A DNA stretch of 64,000 nucleotides from Hoplostethus atlanticus (taxonomy: Eukaryota; Chordata; Actinopteri; Trachichthyiformes; Trachichthyidae), in assembly GCA_034670405.1 (NCBI GenBank), contig JAXDDX010000071.1, positions 612,501 through 676,500 of the forward strand, written 5' to 3'. The position numbers and the translations under genes were made by a program. A model generated the notes under the pieces. The model saw nothing but the letters and a program-made list of their open reading frames with translations, was not told the DNA's origin and did not search any database. This document shows, in pieces, positions 21,337 to 34,250 of this stretch. Each line of letters opens with the position of its first letter. The stretch's first letter is position 1.

Positions 21337-21434
21337 AGTAAACCTCCCTGGGGACGCGCACAGTGGAAAAGCCATGACGCGAACGCGCAACCGCAGCACA
21401 CTAGCCCCCCCCCCTTCAATCGGCGCAGCGGTGA

Positions 21435-21465
21435 TTGCGTCATTACAACACCATATATGGTGTTG
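21435..21465. promoter_or_regulatory. ier2: Second CArG box in a 20-bp perfect palindrome, with ATF/C/EBP-like site
   Basis: CCATATATGG at 21451-21460 sits inside a perfect palindrome CAACA-CArG-TGTTG (21446-21465). TTGCGTCA (21435-21442; TGACGCAA on the other strand) lies three bases outside it. It is the second perfect CArG box within 150 bp upstream of ier2. Confidence 0.6.
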
Positions 21466-21803
21466 GCACCGGTGCAATAAGGTTACTAAGCAGCAGCACG
21501 GCTGAGGTCAAACGGCAGGCAGCTGTCAGTCGAAGCACCATGATGCTGCCTTCAGGTGATGTCGGAAATATCGCCGTTACATGTAGACTTCGTTTACCAC
21601 ATTATATTTGAGGTATAAAGGTATCGTAAAACCTTCAACAATGGCAAGGGCCTCTATTAGAGACAGACTATTACTTCTTATTTATTTTGACGGGTCCACA
21701 GTAGCCGGTATGTTTCAAAGTGATAAAGAATTATGCTGCAAATGTACAGAATCCCCTTTTCAGCATATAGCCTAAAAATATATAGGCAACTGATGTCAGA
21801 TAC

Positions 21804-23311
21804 TACTACTACTGCTACTACTATTACAACAACAACTACTACTACTACTACAACAACAACTACTACTACTACTGCTACTACTATTACAACAACAACTACT
21901 ACTACTACTACAACAACAACTACTACTACTACTGCTACTACTATTACAACAACAACTACTACTACTACTACAACAACAACTACTACTACTACTGCTACTA
22001 CTATTACAACAACTAATACTACTACAACAACTACTACTAGTAGTACTACTGCTACTACTATTACAACAACTACTACTACAACAACTACTACTAGTACTAC
22101 TACAACAACAACTGCTACTACTATTACAACAACAACTACTACTACTACTACAACAACAACTACTACTACTACTGCTACTACTATTACAACAACAACTACT
22201 ACTACTACTACAACAACAACTGCTACTACTACTACAACAACAACTGCTACTACTATTAGAACAACAACTACTACTACTACTACAACAACAACTACTACTA
22301 CTACTGCTACTACTATTACAACAACAACTACTACTACTACTACAACAACAACTACTACTACTACTGCTACTACTATTACAACAACAACTACTACTACTAC
22401 TGCTACTACTACTACAACAACAACTGCTACTACTATTAGAACAACAACTACTACTACTACTGCTACTACTACTACAACAACTACTACTAGTAGTACTACT
22501 GCTACTACTATTACAACAACTACTACTACAACTACTACTAGTAGTACTACTGCTACTACTATTACAACAACTAATACTACTACAACAACAACTGCTACTA
22601 CTACTACAACAACAACTGCTACTACTATTAGAACAACAACTACTACTACTACTACAACAACAACTACTACTACTACTGCTACTACTATTACAACAACAAC
22701 TACTACTACTACTACAACAACAACTACTACTACTACTGCTACTACTATTACAACAACTAATACTACTACAACAACTACTACTAGTAGTACTACTGCTACT
22801 ACTATTACAACAACTACTACTACAACAACTACTACTAGTACTACTACAACAACAACTGCTACTACTATTACAACAACAACTACTACTACTACTACAACAA
22901 CAACTACTACTACTACTGCTACTACTATTACAACAACAACTACTACTACTACTACAACAACAACTGCTACTACTACTACAACAACAACTGCTACTACTAT
23001 TAGAACAACAACTACTACTACTACTACAACAACAACTACTACTACTACTGCTACTACTATTACAACAACAACTACTACTACTACTACAACAACAACTACT
23101 ACTACTACTGCTACTACTATTACAACAACAACTACTACTACTACTGCTACTACTACTACAACAACAACTGCTACTACTATTAGAACAACAACTACTACTA
23201 CTACTGCTACTACTACTACAACAACTACTACTAGTAGTACTACTGCTACTACTATTACAACAACTACTACTACAACTACTACTAGTAGTACTACTGCTAC
23301 TACTATTACAA
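21804..23311. repeat. ACT/ACA trinucleotide satellite with higher-order structure
   Basis: About 1.5 kb made almost solely of ACT, ACA, GCT and ATT triplets. A 60-bp unit repeats exactly at 21841, 21901 and 21961. A longer block is duplicated at an offset of 744 bp (for example AACTAATACT at 22011 and 22755; the GCTACTACTATTACAACAAC start at 22501 and 23245). Variant triplets (AGAACA, AGTAGT) mark sub-blocks. It gives long Thr-rich (plus) and Val-rich (minus) open frames that are not genes. Confidence 0.97.
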
Positions 23312-23431
23312 GCTTGTGCGGCCTTGTGAGTAGCTTGGTATAGCAGTGTGTGGCTGTATTTATGGGATTGTACTGTGTCGTACTGTGGTATTGAGGGGGG
23401 TCTGTACTGCTAGCTAGGGATATACACAGAG

Positions 23432-23469
<38 letters not shown>

Positions 23470-23582
23470 AATTGGGCTTCCACAAGTGTTTACCTTGGAT
23501 TATGGTACAAGGGATAGTAACATCTTGTCCTGTGTATTAATGAATTACAACAACTACTACTACAACTACTACAACTACTACA

Positions 23583-23614
<32 letters not shown>

Positions 23615-25740
23615 AACTAATAATAATGATAATGAATATCTGGCTGAAATAATAATGTAAAATAATGAACTACTTTATCATTTATATGTGATTTATTATT
23701 TATTATTTGTCGTTTACTGTACAGGAGCTGTTCAGGGACCCAGGCAGTATAGTTATGTTTGCTAATGAATATCAAGGCTTGAGCGCCACTACCTGTATCC
23801 ATGGCAACGAGATAAGCATGTCAGCGTGTTCCACTACAGGCAACGTCTCTTTTTGGTCACATATTTTGTGTTATTTTAGTGAATACTGTATGGATTTAGA
23901 CTCCTTTCTGGTAATTCTGCCACATTTTATTTTATTAGAGACCGGCCTTTATGTATGGATACACACAACACTCCCTCAACACGTTGTCTTCATTGGAAAT
24001 TTTTACAGCACTGATAAGAAAAAGTGATCAATTACAAATGTCAGGAATTTCAGGTTTGCATACAAACACAAACTTTGTTCTGTGCAACATTTAATAAAGA
24101 AGCGGATCACCTGCCACTGAGTTTCATGCTTTCACTTTAAAAGTATTCCTGGACATAATCAAGTAATCAGAATACGTCCTTTTTTTAGGTATCGTAAAAG
24201 AATACATTTTTAAAAATGTATAATACATAATGCTGTTGCGAGTGCAGTACAGTATGAGTATACTTACTGTAAATAAATGAAACCATTGCCAAGAAGAGTG
24301 CAGCCTCTACCAGCCTCAAAGTTTCAGGTCTGTACCCGACCGGTCGCTATGGTAACAGTGTTATGTGTGATTATGCTTCCAGTGTCTCAGCCCCGGGCTA
24401 ACCTAGAGGAGGAGGCTGAGGGTTAACACCCAGTCCTGTAGACCAGAGGGTGGGGCCAGTTTTACACTTAAACATTGTAAAATGTTGGATGTGATTATTA
24501 TTATAGTTTGGCACTCTATTGCACTGCATGTTTCTATTTTCACTCTTTGTTTAATTTTTAGTTTACATAATACATTGATTAAAAAAATCACTTACATGCC
24601 TGAAGCGCATTTTCTCCTTTTCTGTCTGTAAGGTTTCCTCTGTGACGTTTGATTTTCAAAAGAACACAACAGCCACCAAATAACCACCTTTGCAACAAAC
24701 CACTGTGTTATTATTTCGGAACAAAAGCACTCGAATACGCCAGCAAGTTGTTTTTATGACTTCCAAAGAGCTTACAGGGAGCACTTGAAGGCATCATGAG
24801 AGAACGGTCATTCTGTCTATTTATAGCACTGCCACATCTATGACTCAGGGTTTAAAAGCACTCCCAATCAGTCCCTTTTGTTTGGCTAAGACCACTCAAT
24901 TCATTGCAGGTCTTTTTCAAGGAAAGCAGATTGGCCTGCGACATGAATGTGTTTGAAAATGACTCAAACCCTCCATTGAGGCTACATGGCGGATAAGCAT
25001 TCAGTTTTTATCAAGTCAGGAGATGAGCAGTGGATCCAGAACAATCATTAACTACATTTCCTCATGACGAAGATACCTCTTAAACATTTATTAAAACAAG
25101 TATTGACATGCTCTCATGTCGCACAACGCATTCATTTGGGTGTGCATCCACTTTGTGGGTTCACAAAGATTATGTTTGATTTCACGCTAGGCCTGCACTG
25201 CTGTACAGAATCACAGTCAGAATTACAACAAGTACAACAAATGTACAGGAATTTGTGGTGCAGAGACATATTGACCACATACAGTTTCACAGTACTTACT
25301 GAAACACATGTTGCCAGGACAACGGGACTCCACATGCCATGCAAAGAGACAGTGTAAGACATATGTGTGTCCCTCTGGTACTCGGTTTGTCTGAGTTTCA
25401 GGGGCCGAAACATGAAGAACAGCACTTCTCCAAAATAATGGTTCTGGTTCATCCTCTTCAGAAAAGACAAAGAAAAAAAAAACCTTTGAACGAAGAAGCA
25501 AAGATCCTCTTTGGGACAGGAAGCAACGGGGTTTATGGGAAATGATACCAAGGCAGCAGTAGTTGATTTATTGTGTTTATATTTTAAATGCTCATGCTTC
25601 ACTGAAGATTATTGGTGAGACAGAAGAGAAGGCGTGCTGTTAAGAAACCTCCTGGAACGATGCTTTACAATCACATTTCTCGCTCTTTCACTGTGATTCT
25701 GCTGTGATTCTGATGACACCGAGTGGGAGGTGTAAATTGC

Positions 25741-25771
<31 letters not shown>

Positions 25772-26520
25772 AGAGTGAGTGAGTGAGATCAAGAGTGACG
25801 TTACAGCATGGCCTGTGAATCTTCACAGGACAGGATGGGAGGAAGTGGAGTGGAGTGGAGGAGGAGGAGAGGAAACAGGAGGGAGACAGGAAGGAAGAGT
25901 TGGACTGGATGTGGTGGGGAGAAAAAAAAAAAAAAACCCAACAGGAACAGAGACAAATGGGTGGCGCAGGAAAGAGAGATGTGAAGAGATACTGGGAGAG
26001 AGAGCACATGCATACGTAGAGATACTTTTGATTTATCCGGGGAAGATTTGCTGAGCGTGCATGTTCTTTTTCCAGCGACACCCTGGTTCTGTGTTGCAGG
26101 TCCACATGTTCACACAGCAGCAGCGCAGCCCTCCTGGCCTCTGAGAGGTTTTGGTGTGAAGCATTACTCACTACTCACTACATTCTTCACTTTCCCCGCC
26201 TACATTTTTCTTGCCGAAGGATTCAGAGTTCGACCACCCCTGTTGGCTCTAGCTGCATCAGGTCTATCTATCCAAACCTGAGTTCAACAGAATGAACCTA
26301 ATTATTATCAATGTATTTGAAGGTGATTTCCCGAGTTGTTCAGCTGCCTTCATCTCTTCTACAGTACAATTCAGTAACAGTGGGCCAATTAATGTTAGCA
26401 AATATACCTTTTAACATATTAAATACAAGCATAGAAGCACTGCTTTTACAATAATGTCATTTATCATAAAAAGCCAGAGTATTTATTGTCTTACGATAAA
26501 AACGAAAAGATTTAGCTATA
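23312..26520. other. Intergenic spacer, ier2-stx10
   Basis: No gene recognised. It holds (CA)n at about 23440-23466, a second (ACT)n tract (about 23549-23612), an RFX-like X-box (24343-24356), an AT-rich stretch, (GT)n at about 25744-25770 and GGA-rich sequence (25840-25910). The short open frames in this part have no recognisable domains. Confidence 0.5.
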
Positions 26521-26730
26521 TAGATTAGATTAGATTAGATTAGATTAGATTAGATGGATCTTTATTGTCCCCGAGGGGAAATTGCAGTTATGCAGCAGGC
26601 TCAGGGGTTGATGTAACGTTGTACAGCCGGATGTCAGTTGGCACAAAAGAGTGCTTGAAGCTCCCTAGTGCTCTTAGGTTGGATGAGACGGAGCTGAAGG
26701 AGCTTCTCAGCCCGTAGGAGAAGGCTACAT
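26521..26730 (-). mobile_element. LINE 3'-end fragment with (TCTAA)n tail
   Basis: On the minus strand this encodes a remnant reading LGSFKHSFVPTDIRLYN, then AATTTCCCCTCGGGGACAAT and AAGATCCATC, and ends in TCTAA pentamers (26521-26553). This is the typical 3' terminus of a dispersed fish LINE family. Confidence 0.75.
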
Positions 26731-27905
26731 TCCAGCGTAAGAGAAGAGGATTGTGGGAATTGTTGGAAAAACAACAAAGACCGCAACAAAGACTAGAACT
26801 ATTACTAGCTGTAAAATTTTCATGGTGCCAGTTAGCTAGTAGGTTTATTTTCAAGCTAAGTGATGTCTTGTATTTTCAACATGTTAGCTTTGCATGGGAC
26901 CTATATGTAGAGTGAACTACATTACGTGACAAATCCCATGTAGCCTATAAATAAAGCACCGACAACAGCTGAGACACAGCATGACCAATATCACATTAAC
27001 AGAGCTGAATGAACCATTTAGCACAAACGCATGATTTCCCTCATTCAACCGCATTGGCTTCAGAGCAATGATGATCTAAACGTTTGGCATGATGCAGTAC
27101 AGCTATTAGATCATGCCCATTGGGGTACTGCCAACAGACCAAGCAGCGGCACAACCAATGCATCTCAAGTGGAGTTGGGATGGAGTAAAAATGCAAAGAC
27201 CGTTGGATCTGCCATCACACTTTTATTAAAGATAGAAGCATGTTTTAAAATCAGACAGGCAAGACGACGAACAGTTCAACATGTCAACAGTGAGTACTGG
27301 CATACGGCTGCAGGCGCCACTGCTAGGTAGTGCAGTGTGGTAGATGTATGTTTAATCACAAGTTCAATCGACTGAATTCCACTGAAATCAGGCTGAGGAA
27401 TAAATATCACTTGAGTCTGTAACATATTTCAGAAAGGGAAGTGCACGGTTTGCACTTTACTTACATCAACTAATCTACAATGTACTGAAATAGACGGGAG
27501 GGAACCAGAGCCAGGCCGGGATGACGTCGACTTTGGCTCCGTATTTGGTCCAAATAAACTTTAGAGGAGTTTTTTGTAATGGAAAATATCAGCAACAGTG
27601 GGCCATATGTCTCTGGCGTGAGAGGAGGAGGGGGAAGCAAACATTTCCCACTCAGCCATATTTCCGGTTACCACAAACCTAATTTCGAAGCCTGCAGGGA
27701 AACCATTGCAGAGCAGAGTGTGTGTCAATGTATTGTAATGGAAAGGTTGTGAGATATGGCCTTCTGTTGCAGGTACATTCTGTTAAAAATAAGCTTCTTA
27801 ATTACACACAAACCAGAAGTATCATTAACTCTCAGAGTTAAAATGTTCTTTTGTGTGATGAGTATTATTTTTTTTCCAGAAAAACAACAGGTCTGTACTA
27901 GATTA

Positions 27906-28077
27906 GTCGCTATGGTAATGGCTATACACATGCCTCTACATGCCTGCTTGAGGTAAAGTAGTAGAGCGCATGCGTGGTCTTTTTGCTACTGAGTGATTTG
28001 ATTTAGGTTCGCCTCGGTGACGTCCTGCCCCAGAAACGAAGTACGCATGCGCCGGGTCTGAAGAGGAAAGAATCAAC
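27906..28077 (+). promoter_or_regulatory. stx10: stx10 TATA-less promoter region
   Basis: Upstream of the start codon: an RFX-like GTCGCTATGGTAAT (27906-27919), an NRF1-type GCGCATGCG (27966-27974), a CRE-like TGACGTCC (28018-28025) and a second NRF1-type CGCATGCGCC (28044-28053). No TATA box is seen. This is a housekeeping-type promoter layout. Confidence 0.6.
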
Positions 28078-28112
28078 ATGTCGCTTGAAGACCCGTTTTT
28101 CGTCGTGAAAGG
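28078..28112 (+). CDS. stx10: stx10 exon 1
   Basis: ATG preceded by CAAC; donor GG|GTAAGA. Encodes [11 protein letters not shown] plus two bases. Intron 1 contains repeated AACGTTAGC words, including the palindrome GCTAACGTTAGC (28235-28246). Confidence 0.93.
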
Positions 28113-31100
28113 GTAAGAGAGGTTTCAAATTAAAAACATAACACTTAGTGTAGCCTCAAGATAACATCCTGTGTATCTATTACATGTCGATAACTTGGTC
28201 TGACAACGCACTGGCATTGCCCTGGAAGTGTAAAGCTAACGTTAGCGTAGTTAGCCAACTAGTAACGTTAGCTACTACCAAAAATGCTACTAGCTGCGTT
28301 AGCGGTTGTCAGGTGGCGCTTGGGTTGATAGCTGTGGGTTTCACAAGATGCGACTTCGCACTTAAGTGTCAATGAAATCTGTCTTTCTGTCAAGCTACTT
28401 TCTCTGAGAAAACCTCAGCAGCTTTGGGGCTTTTGCTGTCAAGCAGTTCGCAGACCGCTGCGAAGTTGCGGAAGGGTGTGAAATGTAACTTCAATGTTTG
28501 TTTGGGTTAAACGAGGGGCGTTGCTCCATGGTCTTGAAAACAGCCAGGTCTGTATGGTGAAATCAGCTAGCAACTTCCTGTCAGTGTTGTTCATTTAATT
28601 TACGTGTTTTTGCATGTGTGTGTCTTTGTATAGGGAGGTGCAGAAGGCCCTTTCTCGTGCACGGGGCCTGTTTGATAGATGGGAGGAACTGTTGCAGGAA
28701 GGGGCGCAGGTGAGCACTGTTGAGACCCCCACCACCCACGCCTGCATGTTTACATCAGTGGCCTGCACCCATGTGTATGCAGGTTTTCATTCCAACCAAA
28801 CACTAAGCCAGTTACTTTCACTGATTACCTCATTTTAACCATAGAGGATGATTCAGTAAAATCAGCTGATTCTTGCTGCTTGTTTGGAATGAAAACCTGC
28901 ATTCATGAGGCTCTTGAAGGCACATGGCTGCAGAAAAAAAAGCAGACATGTAAAACAGTGGTCTGCTTTTTTTTAGACCAACATCTCCTCTTTGCTTTAC
29001 AACAGGAAGTAGCTGCAAGGCGGACAAAAACTGTCCACTTTGGAACAGATGTTATGCCTCGCTTATTTTTACAGTAGGCAGAGCAGATTGCTTTCTAAAG
29101 TTTCTAAAAGTTCTTTCTAATGTTTCGAAAACTTTGTTGACATGAATCACACCAAGCAAGCACATTAAGCACATAAACCACAATGAAGACGAGGTGGGAT
29201 TTCGTCTTTTGTTTTGTAACCTACTTCTATTTTACAATGTTAACAATACGCTGCCCTAGGGGTGGGCGGTATGGCCTAAAATTTATATCACGGTATATTT
29301 AGAATTTTTGGACGGTAACGGTATATATCACAGTATATTTGTTTTTCTAATAATAATAATAATAATAAATGCTTTAGGAGCAGTACAAGACTCTGGGATG
29401 GTAATAGTTTATTCCCGGGGGGTTAACTATGAGGTTTCTACTGGGCTCTTCCATCCATAGTATTCTGTAATCTGTATATTATGACAAAATTGACATTGAA
29501 CTTAATTGTTTATGAATGTTTTATTGTGCAAAACTGCACTGTATTAAATATATGCAAACATTTTTCCAAAATAGGTTCTGAACAATACAAAGAAATATTT
29601 AAAAAAAAACCAACAACATAAAAATACTTCAAATAACTTCTACTGTATATAACAAAAACTTCAAAGGTTACGCAACATGCCAAGAAAATAATTATAAAGA
29701 TAAATAGCACATTATATGCAAACTTTTTTCCAGTTTGGCTGAAGTATTTTGGACCTGGCATCACATACCTCGGATCCAGTGTTTTGATCAATGCCTTAAA
29801 CCTGTTTGTATAGGAACCATGTCCTTACATAGGTACTCCGGTATGGAATGTGGAATGTCCTTCCACCGCTTGCTGGAAAATGACTCGGCTAGCGACGTCT
29901 GCGTTGTGGTTTTTCGTTTAGCACCACTTGCGGAGGGACTGCTTGTGTCTGCGCGCATCCTAGTACTCTCTTCATACTCGCGGACATGTTTTGGTTTGAG
30001 GTGATAAAACAGATTGCTCGTGTTACCACCGCCGGCAACAACTCTTGCTCGACATTAGCTTGCAGATAATAGTTTTCTGCTCAAGGTCCGACTTTTTAAA
30101 CCCAAACCACGTCCAGATGATGGACGAAGCACCTTTCTTTCTAACTCATTCTTCTTCTTTGTTTGCATCGGGAACGGGAGCTCCCGCATCATGCTCGCTG
30201 CCTTCCATTTCACCATGCATCCGTTCAGAAAGCATGCGTCTGTTTACGTTGAAGTTTACGTTGCACTACTCACTTTTTCACATCGTCTTTTTCCACAAAC
30301 TAGTTTATTATCTTTAAATGGCAGCGCGCAGTTTGCTAGCTTTGTGTGTTACGTTTGTAAATGTTGAAAAGTATTTTTACATTCAAAGAGCCTAAAAGTA
30401 GCCTTCTACCGGTACATCCGGTAGAGTCAAATCTCTACCTTGGCACGGATTTCTACCGGTATACCGGTTCAACCGTTATACCGCCCACCCCTACGCTGCC
30501 CCTCACCACCAGTTGAGCGTCAGTTGTTCATGTTATCTGCACAAAATGTGGCTGAACCACTTTTTCTACACAGAAATGTGAATAGTGTGAACACACAAAG
30601 TGCAGTTTAAACAGACTTTCACCAATATAAAGAATCTGATGTAAGTATGACTTGTGATAGTCAACCAGAGTGAGCAACTATGTAGAAACCTGGCTCGGAT
30701 GTTAGAGGAAAGGGGAGGTTGGTGAGAGAGTTTGGATTATCAAGTTGGGCTCCTAGGTAATACTTTTTATCGAGGCTGGGTAGATGTAGGGCAATAATTC
30801 AATATTATAGTTTATCTTTCAGTAGAATCACATCAACCAAATACTAATTAAAACCTCACAAAACAAGATCTGAAACTAATTGTAGAATATTTCTTTAAAA
30901 TTTCTGTTTTCTTACTTTATATTACCATGCAGTTCAATGTGTTGAACATCAATTTGATTATTTAACATGATTTTGCATTTGTTAGCAGATATTGTTATAT
31001 ATCAATACTGCAATCATTTCCTTTGATTATCATGATGTTAATGTCGTCCAGCCCTAGGTAGATGGTCTGTGTGCAGCCTGTACGCTACGATGATGAGTGA

Positions 31101-32787
31101 TGAGTGTTGTTGTGATCTCAGGTGAGTCGGGATGAACTGGACTGGAGCACCAACGAGCTGAGGAACTGTCTGAGGGCCATCGACTGGGACCTGGAGGACC
31201 TCAGCGAGACCATCAGTATCCTTTTGGGGGTCAAAACAATCCCGTCCTCTCGCTCGCTCCTCCTCATACATACACTCTAGCTCTATAAGACCGGCAGTGT
31301 TTTTAAAACAAACACCCTTTCGTTCCCCCTCCCACCCTCTCGCTCTCCCTGTGTCTCACATAACACAATTAAATGAAAACTGAGGTTTACTTTGGCTAAT
31401 TCTCCTAATCACAGTGTACACGTATTTAACAATAAATGCCAAAAAATTACACATTTTTTATTCCTCAAAATCTCATTTCTCATTCTCAAATCTCTTTATT
31501 TCCTGTAAAACTGTGTATTTTTAGTGGTTACTTCATGGCGCGCCAGTAGGCGTACATAATAATAATTCAATAATACCATCACAGATTTTTGAACAATGTT
31601 TATTTATATGAAAAAGTTGCAGCTTATTACTTTAATATCATTGCTGTAGCCGAGGGAAGGCAGGTAGCCATGTTGGTGTGTCTGAGTCCTTGACTGGGTC
31701 AGGTATTGTGGAGTCCAACCCGGGGAAGTTCATACTGGGGGAGAATGAACTACAGGAGAGGAGAGACTTTGTGGAGCGGACCAGGAAAGCAGTACAGGTA
31801 ATCTTCTTTATTAGTATTTTATTGTTTTTGTCCCTCAAGCAATGACATTGAAATGGTCTGTCTGTCCAGAAATAGTTTTGAGAAGTATGTTGTCTTTATC
31901 AGGAAACCTAGTTAATAATTCTTCAATATCAGTTTGCTGTTTAACCGCCCTGCAGCTGCTCAGCGGCTCACGTGACTGTGAAGCCACAATGGAAATTTTG
32001 AGTCATTTACAAACCGTCCTTAAAATAGACCTGAAGTGAACTGGGTCATCTTCACCTTACAAAAGAGCTTTGATTTGACTAGTTGGGACGTAAATAAAGA
32101 TTTTACTATTTTGATTTGTTGTCCAGGGATTCAATGCAGCACCAGAATGTCTTGTTTATGAGACGGTCTGTAATGTAGCCTCAACTTGTGACACCGAGTG
32201 GGAGGTGTAAAGTGTGTGTGTGTGTGTGTGTGTGTAGGAGATGAAGGAGCAGCTGTCCAGCCCTTCAGCTGTGGCCCAGGCTGAGAAGAAGAACAGAGAG
32301 GTTAGCGGATACACAAACAAACACACTCGCAATCAAACTCTAACTTGGAGTAAAAAAAAAAAAATGCAGATATTATCAGGTGAAATCTTGTATCTCCAAA
32401 ATGTCAACTTTGCCGGCCTTGTTTTTGGTTTCACAACGATGCATTTCTGCGTTTATCCAATGGGGGTTGAAAGGGTTTATAAGCACCACAGGTTGACCAA
32501 CCTATAGAGGATCATTAATCCTTCAGTTGAAGTTAAAACATGAAAATCACCAAAACCGGAGTTCTGAGGTTTTCACGTGGCGACGGCAAGATGGTGTAAG
32601 CGAGGTCAAGGCTCGGCTTATTTCGTGAAAAGCACCGTGCATGTTTGTCATAGATGTTTTTTTTTGGGAAGTCTGTTGATAGTTTTGGCAGAACACCAAA
32701 CCAGAAGGTTCTTCTACACACCAACTGATCTACTGGCAACAGATTCTGACACTTCTGATACCAAAAGATATTGCCTCGTCTTTGCTT

Positions 32788-32877
<90 letters not shown>

Positions 32878-34061
32878 CTCTAACCCTGTGTCCTGTGTGT
32901 GTCCAGGCCCTGCTGGCGTCGTCAGGCCAGGACAGGTCAACAGGACTGGAGGCTCATCTGGTGTCTGCAAACTCAAGATACATCGAGGAGCAACAGGAAC
33001 AACAACAGGTAGAGGGAAGGAAGGAAGGAGGGAAGGAGGGAAGGATGGACAGACAGAGAGGATGGAAGGAAGTGTGAAGAGATGAAGGAAGGGAGAAGGG
33101 GATGTGGGAGAAGGAAGACTTCATAAAAACACCTCAACCAGACCAGAAGAGCCCAACCAACCCCGTCCAGTGAAAAGAGAACAGTAAAATGAAGATTGAA
33201 GGGAATAGCTCCAGAGGGAAGTCCTCTTTAGATCCTTTTTTCTACAGATTAGATTTCCCACTGTGGATAAAGAGGATTAAATAAACCAGGTGTCCCTAGT
33301 GAGGCTGGGCTGGTCTGGTCTGGATCATCCGAGCCACGCGGTGTCCGAAATGATCTTGACCTGCCAAGGGATGGTAAACAAAAACAATACCCACCAAGAG
33401 TTAACGGCTAAAATAGTGGATATACATTTCTCATAGGAACATCACCAATGCTATAATATAATCCATAGAATAAAGAAAAGAAAAGAGAAGAGTTTGAGTT
33501 TTTTTGTTTTGGTCTTCATGATTTATTTATTTTTTGGTGACCTGTTCTGTGTCGCCCAGTGGGAATAACGTGAAGCTTCAACTAACTCCAGCCTGCAGAG
33601 AAACGAAAGTCTCAAAGTATTTCTGCACACATCCGTCTCAGATACTGGGTTTACTGGAAATCAGTTCAAGAGAAACTCTGTGCTCCAAAACATCTTTGAT
33701 TTATTGAAAGAAGAGAAGAGAATATTTCTGTCCTCGTCAGAGCAGAGGAGATACGTTCTCTTCTTTCATTACTGAAATGGTGTTTGGAGCATTGTGTTCT
33801 TCACTGGGTTCTACTTTTTAAAAAAATGTATTTATGTGTCACCTTTTGAAACCGCTTTACGAAATGAGAGTCAGTAAAACAATAGCAGAAAATCCATAAA
33901 GACCAATAAGAATCAATCAGAAACCTGGTGAAGTACAAAATACAGAATAACTGCTTAAAACAAATTCAATGAACGCTGGTCTGTAAAATGTGTTAGAAAA
34001 TGAGTGTGTGTGTGTGTGTCTGTGTGTGTGTCTGTGTGTGTGTGTGTGTGTGTCTGTGTCT

Positions 34062-34105
<44 letters not shown>

Positions 34106-34216
34106 CTGATCATACAGGATCAGGATGACCAACTGGAGTTGGTGTCTGGCAGTATCAGAGTCCTCAAAGACATGTCAGGACGCATCGGGGACGAACTGGA
34201 CGAGCAGGCTGTGTGG

Positions 34217-34250
<34 letters not shown>

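Noticed and set aside
21678-23483. 601-codon Val-rich (minus) and 536-codon Thr-rich (plus) open frames
   Set aside because: Both are direct translations of the ACT/ACA satellite, whose periods are multiples of three; no promoter, domain or normal composition.
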